Assembly: GCA_032164245.1 (NCBI GenBank) | Contig: JAVMKO010000006.1 | Span: forward strand, 37,660,319-37,724,318 | Direction: 5' to 3' | Length of the DNA stretch: 64,000 bases | Source: Sternotherus odoratus | Lineage: Eukaryota; Chordata; Testudines; Kinosternidae | In this document: positions 1 through 11,225 of the stretch, in pieces | Layout of the letters: the number at the start of each line of letters is the position of its first letter | How positions within the stretch are numbered: position 1 is the stretch's first letter | Made by a program: the position numbers and the translations under genes | Notes under the pieces: model-generated | Told to the model about the DNA's origin: nothing | Database searches by the model: none | Seen by the model: only the letters and a program-made list of their open reading frames with translations

Positions 1-868
1 TATAGGAACTACATATTAACCACATTAACACAGATGTGTTTGTGCTTTTATCTATTAAAGGAATAAATCTTCAGAACTCTTTTGAAATAACACAGAATCC
101 CCATCCATACTGTTAAAAGCTGTCGCTATCACATCTAACCTAGGGTTTTGTACTGGCACCCATCACTGTAGAAGAGTGCCTTGAAGATTAATTAGATTGG
201 CCTATCAAGGTTCCCACTGGACTATATGCTGGTAATGAATCCTTAAATGATATTTTGTGGTGATCTGTGAAGTGGGATAATGAAAGCAGAATTAGTGTTG
301 CCACTGAAGAAGGAAAAAAATTGAGTGGGTGATGTGTTCAGTATTGAGGGGAGTAAGAAAATGATTTTGTGAGTCCTCTTTACTTACACCATGGCACTAT
401 TGGCATAAGCATCCAGAAAAATGTTGTAATGGACCTATACAGCTGTGATTCACTCCACGGCAAATGGGAAGGAGGTGAGGAAAATGAAGCTAGCAATCAT
501 ATACTAAAGGGTGAAGAAAGAAAAATGATCAAATGGATAGAGGGCAGCTCTTAAGAGACTTCATTGTAGGAAGTACAACTGCCGAAAATCACTGTGAGCA
601 GAGGAGCATCAGGAAGTCTGCATTTGATTTGGTTCAGCTAGAATGAGCTTTTGGAATTGCAGAGGTAGAATAAAGTTTGAAGAAGCTTTGCTTTGTACAG
701 ATAAAGAGAGAAAAAAAATAAGAAAAGTTTAAATGCATACTGCCAATGTTTAAGATCTGTTTAAAAATTGCTCAGTGTTGCTTAAGATCACCCTTGAAGC
801 GATGCTATTCATGCACTAATAACAGGGCTGCTAATTTCTGTGGGATGCTACAATATACCCAGATGCTA
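1..868. other. intergenic, no gene seen
   Basis: AT-rich unique-looking sequence. The short open frames here have no recognisable domain and ordinary chance length. I see no repeat I can name. Confidence 0.6.
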
Positions 869-1226
869 ATGAAAACGAGGAGTACTTGTGGCACCTTAGA
901 GACTAGCCAATTTATTACACACCTTCTTGTCAACAGTCTGATATAGACCTTCTTGATTATCACTACAAAAGGTTTTTTTTTCTCCAGCTGATAATAGCGC
1001 GTCTAAATTAAAAAGTCTTTTAGAATTGGTATGGTAATTTCCACCTTTACATATTTTCTCTGTGTGTGTATATATATATCTTACCTACTGTGTGTTCCAT
1101 TCTATGCATGCAATGAAGTGGGATATAGCTCACAAAAGCTTATGCTGAAATAAATTGGTTAGTCTCTAAGGTGGCACAAGTACTCCTCATTTTCTTTATG
1201 GATATAGACTAACATGGCTGCTAGTT
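869..1226 (+). mobile_element. Penelope-like element remnant with inverted tails
   Basis: The left edge (about 869..905) is an antisense copy of the tail that ends the element in sense orientation at 1100..1226: a GAAGTGGG...GCTTATGC block, then TTAGTCTCTAAGGTGGCACA and an ACTAACATGGCTGC terminus. The middle (954..997, a run of T flanked by TATCACTACAAAAGG and CAGCTGATAATAGC) matches the reverse complement of 22288..22332 in the larger Penelope-like copy. All coding sequence is gone. The call rests on similarity to the second copy in this window, which still has a GIY-YIG domain. Confidence 0.6.
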
Positions 1227-1666
1227 TTAAACCCACCACATGCTAATGCAATCCTGTGAGTGACCACTGACAAATTCCCATTGAAAGGAATGGATGATGG
1301 AAGCAGGACTGATGAGAATGAGGAAGGGATGACAACTGTACCAGGGCACTGCGTTCAGGGCCCCCCAAAATGTCTGTAATTGGAGTGAATTGGGATGGGG
1401 TTTGGTTCCCGTGAACATGATGTACTGGATCCCCAAATTTCTCTCATTGGGCTGGTTGGGAGAGCTCTATTTCTCAAAGGATCAGGGTAAAGGGATGTTA
1501 AAAAGTGTCAAGTGCATCTTTCAATAAGGTAAGGTTTGTGGAAAAACTCTGGGAAGAGCTATACTGAGAGAGAGCACTGCATTTCCACCATGTTGCATGC
1601 AGGGTAGGTTATGATAATTAGTATTTTTCAACCTCAAAAGAGAAAGAATGTACACATCATGGACAT
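1227..1666. other. intergenic, no feature recognised
   Basis: No gene or named repeat seen between the Penelope-like remnant and the solo LTR. Confidence 0.5.
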
Positions 1667-2124
1667 TGTAGGAGATCCGCTTGTCGCCCAGTCCAAAAAC
1701 AGGCAGGAGACTTCTTTGTGGCTTCACCAGTGTCCTTTTATTTATAGTGCAAACCCCACCACCTATGTACAGCTCTAATAATGCTAGCTCAGTAGTCTGC
1801 TGCTCAGGGAGACAGCCCACAGCCCAGGTATACAACTCCCTTCCTGGCTCACAGGGATCCAGAGTCTGAGTACTCCTCCCTATCCTGACTCCCTAGCCTC
1901 CTTCTCACTCTCTCTTCCCCTCTCCTCTCTCCCTGGCTTCCTTCCTCCCTGGCTTTATATCCACAGGGAGGCTGCCAGGTGTAACAGCTTGAACCCTCTG
2001 TAGCCCAGGGCTACACCCAGGTGGCTGATTAGCCTTCCCTAGTAGGGAAGGCTTGCAGAGGCTTTTCTCTTCTTAAAGGGGCAGCAGGGCTGGCTCAGTC
2101 ACTCCTGGCCAGCACCCTGCCACA
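1667..2124 (-). mobile_element. solo LTR of an LTR retroelement
   Basis: Read on the minus strand, the 458-bp unit begins TGTGGCAGGGTGCTGGCC and ends CTCCTACA, so it has the TG...CA termini of an LTR. It is flanked by ACAT on both sides (1663..1666 and 2125..2128), a likely 4-bp target duplication. In the expected order on the minus strand there is a TATAAA box (1954..1959) and then an AATAAA signal (1737..1742). No internal coding sequence adjoins it, which fits a solo LTR left by recombination. A 4-bp duplication fits gypsy-type or some endogenous retroviral elements; I cannot decide which. Confidence 0.75.
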
Positions 2125-3541
2125 ACATGTAGATGTATCGTGCCATTCTTGCTGTAAATGACATCAAAACAGGATACTCTGTGGTGCAGTATTTTAAAAT
2201 CTGGGATTAAATCCTGGCCCTATTGGAGTCAATAACAACACTCGCACTGACTTGTACAGCATTAGAGCTGGTTGAAAATTTTCTAACGGAATGTTTTTGG
2301 AGTGAATGGGTTGATTTTAATGAAATTTTGTTTCAGAAAATTAAAATTAAAATGGAGTTATTCAGTAAGATCGAAGTGAAACAGACTTAGTTGGAATAAA
2401 GTGTTTCAGTTTTTCATTTAGGATTGACTTAATTTTGACATTTATTTTATTTTATTTTTATATTATTTATTTTATTTATATTGTTATATCATATTATAAT
2501 CTAAAATGATTTCCAAACTCTAATGTTGAAAAATGTAAAATAAACAGTAATATACACATAAAATGAAATCTACAAATAACTTTAAAAAGTCAAAATCAAA
2601 ATGAAAAATTCCACAAGTCAAAATGTTTTTGATTTTTTGAAACAATGTTTTGATTTAAAAATGAAATCTTCAAATTTCATCCTTTTGTTCCAGTTTGGAA
2701 TAAAGCAATTCAAAAGTTGAATTTTTTTCTGAGTTTCAGCCATTTCTAAAAAGAATCTGGATTTCATCCAAGATCTCTACCTTGTGCAGACAGGCAACAA
2801 ACACTTCTGTAAATCTCTTCTTGTATGATCATATTTGTATCATCTCAGTGAGTAATAGCTTTAGCACCGCTATTAACTGCCTATCTCACATTCCTTGGAA
2901 CTCATTAAGGTTCAACCCATGAGAAAGATTAAAGAAAAATTGGGGTCAGGAGTTATTCTTGGACTCTGATTGATTGTAACATGGAGGTAAATTTACCTAG
3001 AAAATTATTGAGCCCATTATGTTGCCATTGTTTCTATTTGTGCTATTTGTGTACTAAAAACTGCTATATGTTTTAGGACTTGAATTAGCGGAAGATTATT
3101 CAGCATGTTTCTTTGAAATGTAAACTAGAGAGAATTGACATATTTTCCCATTATGTTCGATCCTGACAAAGTTAAACCTTTTAACTCTTAAACCAAAAAT
3201 TTAAGATTGGTCTCCAAATTCTTTCCCATCCCATTCCATTTTGTTTAAAGCCTCCTTCCATGATATGCTTGGTCTTAATTTCTCAGGTACATTGGAACCA
3301 GCCTACTCCAAGTGGCAAGCCAAACATCTGTCTCATGAAGCTGCGCCCTTTAACATACCACTTCACACCCAGTTTAGATGCAGATTTACACTTCAAAATT
3401 GCATTTACTGGTTGTGGTGTGGCCTGTGAAAATCAGACTCCTTTGTGTAAACTGGGTGCTCAAAATCACTCAACACTTGCCTTTTTCCCTTTGTTCCTTT
3501 TCTCTGGGTCATAAAGTCTTTGAGGAGTATTCTTCAACTAC
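2125..3541. other. intergenic, AT-rich
   Basis: AT-rich, with a TTTATTTTATT-type stretch near 2440..2500 and a run of AAAATTTTGA-like words to about 2720. No gene or named element seen. Confidence 0.5.
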
Positions 3542-3809
3542 GGGTAAGTCTACACTACCTGCCGGATTGGAGGGTAATGATCAATCTTTTGGGGATTAAT
3601 TTATTGTGTCTAATGTAGACGCGATAAATCGATCCCCAAGCACTCTCCCCATCGACTCCAGAACTCCACCATTGTGAGAGGCGGAAGCAGAGTCGATGGG
3701 GGAATGGCAGCCGTTGACTTGCTGCCATGAGGACGCCCAGGTAAGTTGACCTAAGATACTTTGAAGTTGTGTATCTTAGGTCGACCCTCCCCCCAGTGTA
3801 GACCAGGCC
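3542..3809. mobile_element. Harbinger-like MITE
   Basis: Non-coding element with inverted ends: GGGTAAGTCTACACT on the left, and AGTGTAGACCAGGCC followed by TAA on the right. An internal GCGATAAATCGAT block and a GTCGACTCC-like block are shared with the copy at 21667..21951. The ends resemble those of the Harbinger remnant at 58798..62143 (GGGCTTGGTTACACTGG), so a PIF/Harbinger-derived MITE is likely. Turtles and crocodilians carry such families (the Chompy type), but I cannot confirm the name. Confidence 0.65.
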
Positions 3810-5097
3810 TAAGGATTTCCTCACAGCACCATATTCAATCTGCAGGATTTAAACTTTCTTTCTGGATTTGTGTTTTTTTTTTCTCTCTCATTGTAACCTT
3901 ATACTGTCTCCAATGATGACCAATGACTGCCACAAGACAGTCATTAGTTCATCAGCCATACTGCTCTCCTGCATGTGCTGCTGGAACTTTCTCTTTTTGC
4001 AGCGGTTACAGCATGTCTGTCAGTTCCCCTTTCTGATGTGCACATGATGTTGAGTTTTTCCCTTATCAACCAGGCTTTTAGTTTTTGCTCCAATGTGGGA
4101 AAGGGTTGTGATATGTAGAGGCCCTTCTGTGTGAGGATGGGGGTGAACTGAAATTTGTGTTCTTCGCAGGTAGACATTGACAGTTCAGTTAGTGTATTCC
4201 AGTAAAATATTATAAAGCGCAGATTATCTAATATTGGTGACAGATGCCAGACTAAAAATCGGAAATTCTTAGGAAGGCCCTTCACTAACAAGGAGATTTC
4301 AAGTAACATTACAATGAACAAGACTGTAACTTGAACTACATGACTGTTCTAGGGAGAAAGGGGGAGTAAGAACCTCCTTTATATCCTTATGCAGATTACC
4401 CAGACCTTGAGTATGGACATTCAGGAAGTAATCAAGCTTCCCTATTCTATCCCCCCCAATCCCTCCCACAGCAGATGGATAGTACAGCTGGGCCAACTTA
4501 GGTGTTGAAGCTGGCTGTGACTGATATAGGTCAGCAGTAAATTACTATGTCTTCCTGCGCTTTTCACATCTCTCCAAGCACCCAACATGAACAGGGGGAA
4601 TCAGAGGGATATTTGTGAAGCATAGTGTCTCCCAAAGTTATGCACCACACCTTGCTCAAAGCTATGTGTAAAGGCACAATCTAGCCCTATATAAAGATTA
4701 GTAAATACAATATGATAGGCCTTATAAAGGTTAAATTATCCAAATGACAAGCAGAATATTTGGGAGTCAATTTTTCAGATATTTTAGAAATGATGCTTAA
4801 CACAATTACAACTTCTGGATTTTTAAGCATTTACCTTTCAATTATCTTAACATGTTGTATTGTAAGATCCTTGCTCACCACACATTGCCATACAACAGCA
4901 AAGGGCATATGAATCATTGACAACCAACATGGGAGAGCTTTTAGAGCCTTTCAATGGAATGTGTCTTTAAAGGCCATATACACTAGCAGGAAATTGTTCT
5001 TGAAAAGTTAAATATTGTTAAATATTAACAAATGGTAGTGCACATAATCCATCTAAGCAGATAATAAAATACTCTGCAATTGTATTGTGATAAATTG
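3810..5097. other. intergenic, one unexplained open frame
   Basis: No named repeat. A 125-codon minus-strand open frame (3944..4321) lies here. Its translation contains a long stretch with unremarkable composition but no domain I recognise, so I do not call it a gene; it may be a decayed transposon or a chance frame. Confidence 0.4.
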
Positions 5098-5143
5098 TAG
5101 ACTCATAGACTTTAAGGCCAGAGGGGACAATCAGGATCATCTA
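5098..5143 (-). mobile_element. CR1 LINE 3' end fragment
   Basis: The sequence TAGACTCATAGACTTTAAGG followed by CCAGAGGGGACAATCAGGATCATCTAG matches the reverse complement of a CR1 3' terminus. Only the last ~46 bp remain, abutting a Penelope-like tail fragment. Confidence 0.6.
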
Positions 5144-5149
5144 GAAATG

Positions 5150-5172
5150 GAATCAGAGAGGTAGCCGTGTTA
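5150..5172 (-). mobile_element. Penelope-like tail fragment
   Basis: GAATCAGAGAGGTAGCCGTG is the reverse complement of the tail terminus seen at 24752..24777. It is interrupted at 5172 by the Harbinger-like fragment, whose other side leads to a sense tail at 5840..5905. Confidence 0.5.
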
Positions 5173-5370
5173 GGGCATGTCTTCACTAGGACTTAACGTC
5201 GACTTTAACGACGTTAAGTCGAACTAAAGGTGTACCTGTCTTCACCTGCATGCCCTTAAAGTAGATTTAAAGGGCCCTCAAAATCGACTTTGTAACTCCT
5301 GCTTGACGAGAGAAGTAAGGCTAAAATCGACTTCTCTACGTCTACTGTGAGTAAGTGAAGAGGCATCTGA
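5173..5370. mobile_element. Harbinger-like element end
   Basis: Begins after TTA with GGGCATGTCTTCACTAGG, the same type of terminus as the MITEs at 3542 and 21667. It contains a hairpin (AACGTCGACTTTAACGACGTT) and blocks reading AAAATCGACTT twice. A nearer ATGCCC+TTA at 5250..5258 could be the end of an 83-bp version. The right boundary of the longer version is unclear because the GC-rich repeat begins. Confidence 0.45.
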
Positions 5371-5395
5371 TGTTAAGCCTCCGACCTCCGAGCAG

Positions 5396-5760
5396 CCCCA
5401 AGGGCCCCCCCGCCTGCCCAAGCAGCCCTGCGCCGGACCCTCCGCCCGCCCAAGTAGCCCCGCGCCGGACCCCCCCGCCCGCCCAAACAGCTCCGCGAAC
5501 CCCCCCGCCCGCCCAAGCAGCCCCCCGCCAGACCCCCCCCGCCTGCCCAAGCAGCCCCGTGGACCCCCCCCCCCCGCCTGCCGGAGCAGCCCCGCGCCGG
5601 ACCCCCGCTCGCCCAAGCAGCCCCGCGCCGGACCCCCCCCCCCCGCCTGCCCAAACAGCTCTGCGAACCCCCCCGCCCGCCCGAGCAGCCCGCGGACCCC
5701 CCCCCGCTCGCCCAAGCAGCCCGGCGCCGGCTCCCCCCCCCCCCTCGGGCGGGCGGGGGG
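5396..5760. repeat. GC-rich minisatellite
   Basis: Tandem, imperfect units built from CCCGCCCGCCCAAGCAGCC and CCGCGCCGGACCCCCC, with runs of C of varying length. The open frames here on both strands (up to 193 codons) are by-products of the repeat and encode only low-complexity Pro/Ala/Gly/Arg tracts. Confidence 0.85.
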
Positions 5761-5839
5761 TCCGTCGCGGGGCTGCTTGGGCGAGCGGGTCAGCTGCCTG
5801 GTCAATTTCATACTGGGGAATTCAATCACAACCTTTACC

Positions 5840-5905
5840 CATGAAAGCTTATGCTTCAATACTTTAGTTAGTCTTTAAGGCGCCACAGGACTCCTTGTTA
5901 CCTCT
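5840..5905 (+). mobile_element. Penelope-like tail fragment
   Basis: CCCATGAAAGCTTATGCTTC followed by ATACTTTAGTTAGTCTTTAAGG and GCCACAGGACTCC matches the tail subfamily at 24670..24730. Truncated on both sides. Confidence 0.6.
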
Positions 5906-6707
5906 AGACATGGAAGAGTTTATACATCATTTTTTGGAAACCAACCTGGTGCTAGTGTCTTCTTTTCATCTTGAAGCCTCTTTACAGACACCTGGGAAAG
6001 AATTCTCTGTTGTAACTCTTGCGCCCTTCCCATCTAGTGTCCCATCACCAGCTGCTAGATATCATTATAGCTGCTTTAAAAAGGCTACAACAAAATGTGA
6101 TATTATGTGATTTTGAGTTCCTAGATATGAAATGCATACATTCAAATCTTAAAATGGTCTAATAATGCTATTTTATGTAACCACCAAAAAGTCTTTAGAA
6201 GAGGGTTGGTTATGTCCAGAAATGTTACCTACTCTACATATCTGCTCCCTAAGCCTCAGTGAGTCATAGTTGTTTTGCATTAGCAAAAAAAAAAAAAAGT
6301 AGTTACATCTGTTAGCACTGCAGAGCCAATATAGCTACAGAAAAGTGAACTGGATTTTCTGTTGCCTCCCACATTATCAACAAAACTGTCAGCTAAATTC
6401 CAATTACAGACTCTTGTAAGAAGCAGAAAGAACACAGGTTCAATTTGTTTTGGATACTGGATGAAACTCAGTTTGCATTTGGCAGCTCCTCCTCCTTCCT
6501 GGTCTCAATCTATTTTTGTCCTTTTATCTTCTCTCTCTATGCCTCATCCATGTGTGACCTCAACTGATTACACAGCTTTGATTACCACCTCTGTGTTTCA
6601 AAAACTTCAGTAGACTATTTTTGTGTTGAAAAAACTCTTTACTTGACTCTGCCATCTTGATATTAAGCAGAAACAACAGTTCTGAAATATTCTGAGAAAA
6701 GCTATTA
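5906..6707. other. intergenic, no gene seen
   Basis: Contains a short A-run near 6285..6298. Open frames up to 83 codons have no recognisable content. Confidence 0.5.
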
Positions 6708-7134
6708 CAGTAAAACCTCGATTTAACGGACTAATTCGGGCGAGGGGGTGTCCGTTAAATCAGAAAGTCCGTTATTTAATAATAAAAAAAACCGAGCTGT
6801 TGGAGCAGCAGCCCGCCCGCCACAGGGCTGGGGCGGCAGCTCCGCAGCCCGCCTGCTGCCGGGACCTGGGCGGCAGCCGGGACCCGTCAGCCAGCCCACC
6901 CGCAGGCGGGACTCGGGCGTGAGCCGGGAGCCGGCAGCCAGCCCGCCCGCAGGCTGGACTCGGGTGGGACCCAGCAACCAGCCAGCCCGCCTGTTGCCTG
7001 GACCCGGGCGGCAGCCGTGAGCCGGCAGCCAGCCCTCAACAAATGGATTTTGGATGCATCAGACTTGCTTAGAAATTTTGTCCGTTGCATCCGAAGTCCG
7101 TTAAATCGAGGTCCGTTAAATCGAGGGTTTACTG
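6708..7134. mobile_element. Tigger/pogo-like non-autonomous DNA transposon
   Basis: Starts CAGTAAAACCTCGATTTAAC and ends with its inverse ATCGAGGGTTTACTG. It is flanked by TA on both sides (6706..6707 and 7135..7136), as expected for the Tc1/mariner superfamily. A sub-terminal repeat (CCGTTAAATCGAGG) occurs twice at the right end. The interior is GC-rich repeats (CCCGCCCGCAGGC-like). A longer copy with the same ends lies at 39488..40558. No transposase is present. CAG termini with TA duplications fit the Tigger/pogo branch; that assignment is inference. Confidence 0.75.
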
Positions 7135-7545
7135 TATTGTGGTATTTACAACCCAACCAAATTGTGGGAGTATGAGAATTTTCATGAGAAGTACTCATCA
7201 GAGTGCTTATACTTCCATAAGATTTCTGTTCTCATGGGATTTCTAGGCCAAAGAGGATGATAAGTTGACATAAACCGCAAATTTTTGGTTGCTTATCCAA
7301 ACCAAACTGTTGAACATTTCTGAGATTCACACAGTACTAGTTGCAGGTTACACAACAAAGGTTATCTGAAGAACCACACAGGCACAGCGGGGTCTGAATA
7401 ACAGTGTTTACTAATTATACACAACATGCATGGCCTTGTGTTGCTCTGGCAGGGTTCTAGTGGCTTCTGGAACACATACGTCAATGAGATCCACTAAAGG
7501 GTTCACAAACTACTAAAAACTATATTTCCAAATTCCTATGCACTA
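7135..7545. other. intergenic, no feature recognised
   Basis: No gene or named repeat seen. Confidence 0.5.
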
Positions 7546-9130
7546 ATATTTGCTGTTTTCATTAACTTCATTAAATCATTTGATTCAATTTGGAGGGAAA
7601 CCATTATGGAAAGTAACAAAATCATATGGAATGCCAGATAAGATAATTGCACCTCTGAGATGATAACCCTAAACGTCTCCTCAAAGTATATGAGAAGTCT
7701 AAGAAGCAAGAGACAAATTTTGGTCAAAGCAAGGCCAAAAAACACATTCGTTCCTTCCTGGATTTTTTTATTGATGACCCTCATCTCAACAAAAGTGAAA
7801 ATATTTTTCATTATTAGGAGTAACAAAAAATTACGAGACCTTTGGCTAATATTGTGTTTGCTGTTTCTATAATACAAGTTGGTGTAAAAAGGGCGTTTTC
7901 TCGGCTGAAATTCATTTTGTCACATCACAGTCAAATATGACTGACAGAGTTTTGGAAGATGTATTAGTGTGTCTAAATAACTTGTTTGAAAATAAATCAT
8001 TTTTCTATAGTGAAAAAATATTTATCGTTTTCTTTTGCTAGGAGTTACAACATAAGCATAAGAGTGTGAGACACTAATCTGCAGGAAATTTATCTGAACT
8101 GGTTCAAAGTGGTCAAAACTATTATTGAATTATTAGTCTCAGTTAGCATCTGAACCAGAATTGAACCAGAGTGTTACAAAATATTAATAAACCCAAACTG
8201 GAAGTGAACCAAGATTTTTAACGGTTCAACTCAATGGTTATAAAAGCTGTGTTCTAAGATTCCTGCAGGGCTGTAAGAATTGGTGAAAAATTAAGTAACT
8301 CCAGTATAAGACAAAGGTGCATGGAATCACTGTTGCTTTTTATCATGTTCTTAAACTGGACATTAATAAAATGTTGGATGAGTTGGAGGCCAGGACATTG
8401 GATGATCTACATTAAGTGCTTTTCTTATGCAGATGATATTGTACAACTAGCAGACCCATTTGAATTAATCAAGATACTCTTCACTACTGGAAAATTGGTG
8501 TCAATTTGGATGTAAATGTGAAGAAGACAAAGTGGTGGCATTCTGGAAAAGGAACAATATATAAAGTGTTGAAATGCAGCAACAGTGATGTTATAGTGGT
8601 GTTACACAATCATATGTGTAAGAAGGAAACTTGATCAGTGCTGATGGTTCCATCCAGTATGCAGTTAAGAGGTAATGTTCCCAGGCTACAAGTGCTGCAC
8701 AGAAACTGATGAAATGATGGACTGCTAAAAACATTATGTTGGTACCAAAGTGAACATGTATCAAACTAGTGTGGTAATGGTATTACTCTAGAGTATGGAA
8801 GTAGCTGCATTAAGTGAAACAGACATTAGAAGGCTGGAGGAAGTAGAGATGAGAGTTCTGCAAAAGACGGCAGGTGTAAAGTGGAATGGCTTTAAGAAAA
8901 ATGAAGAAATTGGAAGGAGAGCAGGATGTGAAATAAGGGTACAGGATTGGCTATAATTTAAAAGATTACGGTGGTGGAGACATTGCAGCAAAATGGATGC
9001 TAGGATGCCAAAGAAAATAACAAAACCCATAAACAACATCAGTCTGATCTAGAGGTTGACCATTGATTAGATGGTGGGAAGTTGAATGCAAGGACATGAT
9101 CAGGCTGGTACTAATGGAGGAACAAGCCAT
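7546..9130 (+). mobile_element. decayed RTE-like LINE, interrupted
   Basis: Two separated blocks read as one non-LTR retrotransposon reverse transcriptase. Block one (7546..7665) translates as a run including FINFIKSFDSIWRETI and, one frame over, YGMPDKIIAPLR, which resembles the RT fingers/palm region of RTE-type LINEs. Block two (8240..9130) resumes with AVRIGEKLS and RQRCMESLLLF, then FSYADDIVQLAD, which carries the YADD-type catalytic box. Further on come RRLEEVEMRVLQKTAGV and RLRWWRHC, resembling the RTE/BovB C-terminal region. Frameshifts and stops are frequent, so the element is dead. The 575 bp between the blocks are hAT sequence. Confidence 0.7.
7666..8239 (+). pseudogene. hAT transposase C-terminal remnant inside the RTE LINE
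   Basis: This segment does not belong to the surrounding reverse transcriptase. Its plus-strand translation includes RSKRQILVKARPKNTFVPSW and, after frameshifts, VKRAFSRLKFILSHHSQ. That second stretch resembles the hAT family C-terminal dimerisation region, where an ERxFSxxK-like motif is usual. The 5' part of the transposase and clear terminal inverted repeats are missing, so either the insertion was partial or the ends have been lost. Confidence 0.55.
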
Positions 9131-9669
9131 GGACAGAAATGAATGGTGATGCTGTATTTCTTCCCGTATCTTCCCGGGGGGCACTGGGGCTCAGGCTCTG
9201 GGATTCAGCATCAGTGCCCAGTGACCTCCACAAAAAGTGCTTGTAGATCCCAGTTGAGAACCCCTGCTTAAAGTTTCACATGGCGAGAGGTAATGCACAC
9301 TCTTAGCCCCTCACACGCGAGGCTGCCCCTCTTGTCCTACCTGACATGTCATCTTTCCGCCTCTCCACCCAGCCTGAGGCCACCACGTGTTCTCACTGAC
9401 AAGCCACTGCCTGCCCGCACTCATTCCCCAGCCACAAACAAGAAAGGGCTGGAGCTGCACTGAGTGACCAGCAAAAGGAGCAGAAAATAAGGGACAATTT
9501 GCCAATTTTTTTTTTTTGAAGGTGGGACACTTGCAGCAGGGCTTAGTACAGGACTGTCCTGTTAAAAACGGGAGGGATGGTCACCCTATTACAATGAAAT
9601 GAGAACTTTTAAGTTCTAAAATACTATCTTATGTATGTAGAGCTTATCTTATCTAAGATACTATATGTA
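9131..9669. other. intergenic with a hAT right end
   Basis: GTTGAGAACCCCTG at about 9260..9273 is a hAT-type right terminus (compare the GAGAACCACTG ends elsewhere in the window), but I cannot see its left partner. A GGATGGTCACCCTA end near 9577..9588 resembles the terminus of the 120-bp MITE family at 28155. No gene. Confidence 0.4.
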
Positions 9670-10076
9670 CCGTATTTTTCGCCCTATAGGACGCTCCGGC
9701 GTATAAGACGCGCCCGAGTTTTTTAAATAAAAAAGCCAGACAAAAAAAAAAAAAAAAAAAAAAAAGCGCCTCGCTCTCCCGTCCCCGCCGCGCGGGCGGG
9801 CTACTGGGAGCGCGCCGCTCTCCCGTCCCTGCCGCGCGGGCGGGCGCTCCCAGGGGCCCCGGGGCCCGAGCTGCTCTCGTTCCCCGCCGGCCCCGAACAC
9901 ATGCGGGTGGGCTCGGGGGGGAAGCGCCGCCCCGCCCCGCCCGCCGGGCCACCTGCAGCCGCCCCAGCTCCAGCTGCCCGGTAAGTGTTTCATATATTCG
10001 GCATATAAGACGCCCCCCCTAATTTTGAGATTATTTTGGGGGGTTAAAAAGGCGTCTTATATGCCGAAAAATATGG
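9670..10076. mobile_element. MITE with TA target site
   Basis: Inverted ends CCGTATTTTTCGCCCTATAG (left) and ATGCCGAAAAATATGG (right), with TA on both sides (9668..9669 and 10077..10078). Sub-terminal GTATAAGACGC and GGCGTCTTATATGCC repeat the theme. The interior is an A-run (9740..9765) and a GC-rich tract with no coding content. TA duplications suggest Tc1/mariner mobilisation; the family is not identified. Confidence 0.7.
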
Positions 10077-10369
10077 TATCTTATCACTTTTAAAACAAAC
10101 TTTGTATTTGTGGATAATCTGAGCACTATACCCAGATTTACAGATATAATCTTTTTTAACCTGTGTATTATATATTTTTTTAACATTAAACTTAATAACA
10201 TATTTGAATGCAAAGGTAGTGAAATGTTATCAATGTTGTTATCTTCATTATAAGACTAACAGGGAGCAGAACTGTGCTGAGCTTGTCCTGATTGAGGGGT
10301 CATCCTCAGCTGAAAGGAACTTGGTAAGCCAGGGGCTCGAATGCCAAACTTATGTGAAAGTAAGAAGGG
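10077..10369. other. intergenic, no feature recognised
   Basis: AT-rich sequence with no gene or named repeat. Confidence 0.45.
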
Positions 10370-11225
10370 TGGGGACAGGTGTCCCAGCCAGTAGGTGAGG
10401 ACTCTGCCTAAGGGTCCCCAGTCTTGTTTAACCTGCCCCCCCCCGTAAAGTTAAATAGCCTTTATTAGGAGCCTTTTTGTTACCTTAAAGTGCTCAAATG
10501 AGAGCTTAAATTGCTTGTGGTGGAGCAGTATTTCTGTCCAGCCTGAAAAGAGCTGAAAATCACTAAGAGACAGATGTGCAGAGGTCACAGCAGAGAGGCA
10601 GGTGGTAGCAGAAGGTGACTGACAGTTGGCCAGTAAATGAGCAGCTGGTGAGGCAACAAGCAGCTAGTGAGGTGGCAAGCGGAATGAGCGGCTGGTGGGG
10701 TGTCCAGGTGCTGAGGAACCGTGGTTGCGGGGAAGTCAATCAGAACAAGTGCTCAGGTGACGGAGCAAGCTAGGTGCCTTCTTCACCTTCTGTGGAAAGT
10801 GAACTTACACAGATGCATCTCTGAACCCTGAGTCCTCACTGACCAAGGACAGCATCTATGAGTGAGGTATGGTGAGGGAGCATAGGGGGGCACTGTAATG
10901 GAACTTTTGGTTGTAGAACTCAAGAACATGAGGCAGGAGACTGCCCCATGCACTCTGTGGTGGGTGTTATAATTATGAATCCTGCTTCTGGTATTTTCCC
11001 TTATTAATGTCAGATGACTTTCCTCCTTTCATTAAAAGTTTCTTTTCTACACTCAGACTCTGCTTGTGAATGGGAAAGTATGGCCGCCTCAGTGGTGTGT
11101 AATTTTCCTAGGTTATTTGGTAGGGCTTGAGCCGGTTCTGTGTTGTATTGTTGAAAAGGAACCCTTAGATAGTGAACCCGACTCTGGTTGCTGCTGGCTC
11201 CATCTAGCAGAAGAGTTACACACAG
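10370..11225 (+). mobile_element. candidate LTR-retroelement fragment
   Basis: Composition and words such as GCCGGTTCTGTGTTGTATTG and GAACCCTTAGATAGTGAACC, ending in AGAGTTACA, suggest an LTR. CATTAAA near 11030 could be its poly(A) signal. A possible LTR start is TGTAATGGAAC near 10893. I could not define a target duplication, so boundaries are approximate and the class is inference. Confidence 0.4.

Noticed and set aside
3944..4321. 125-codon minus-strand open frame
   Set aside because: No recognisable domain, no repeat context and no sign of a promoter or splicing. Left as unexplained rather than called a gene.
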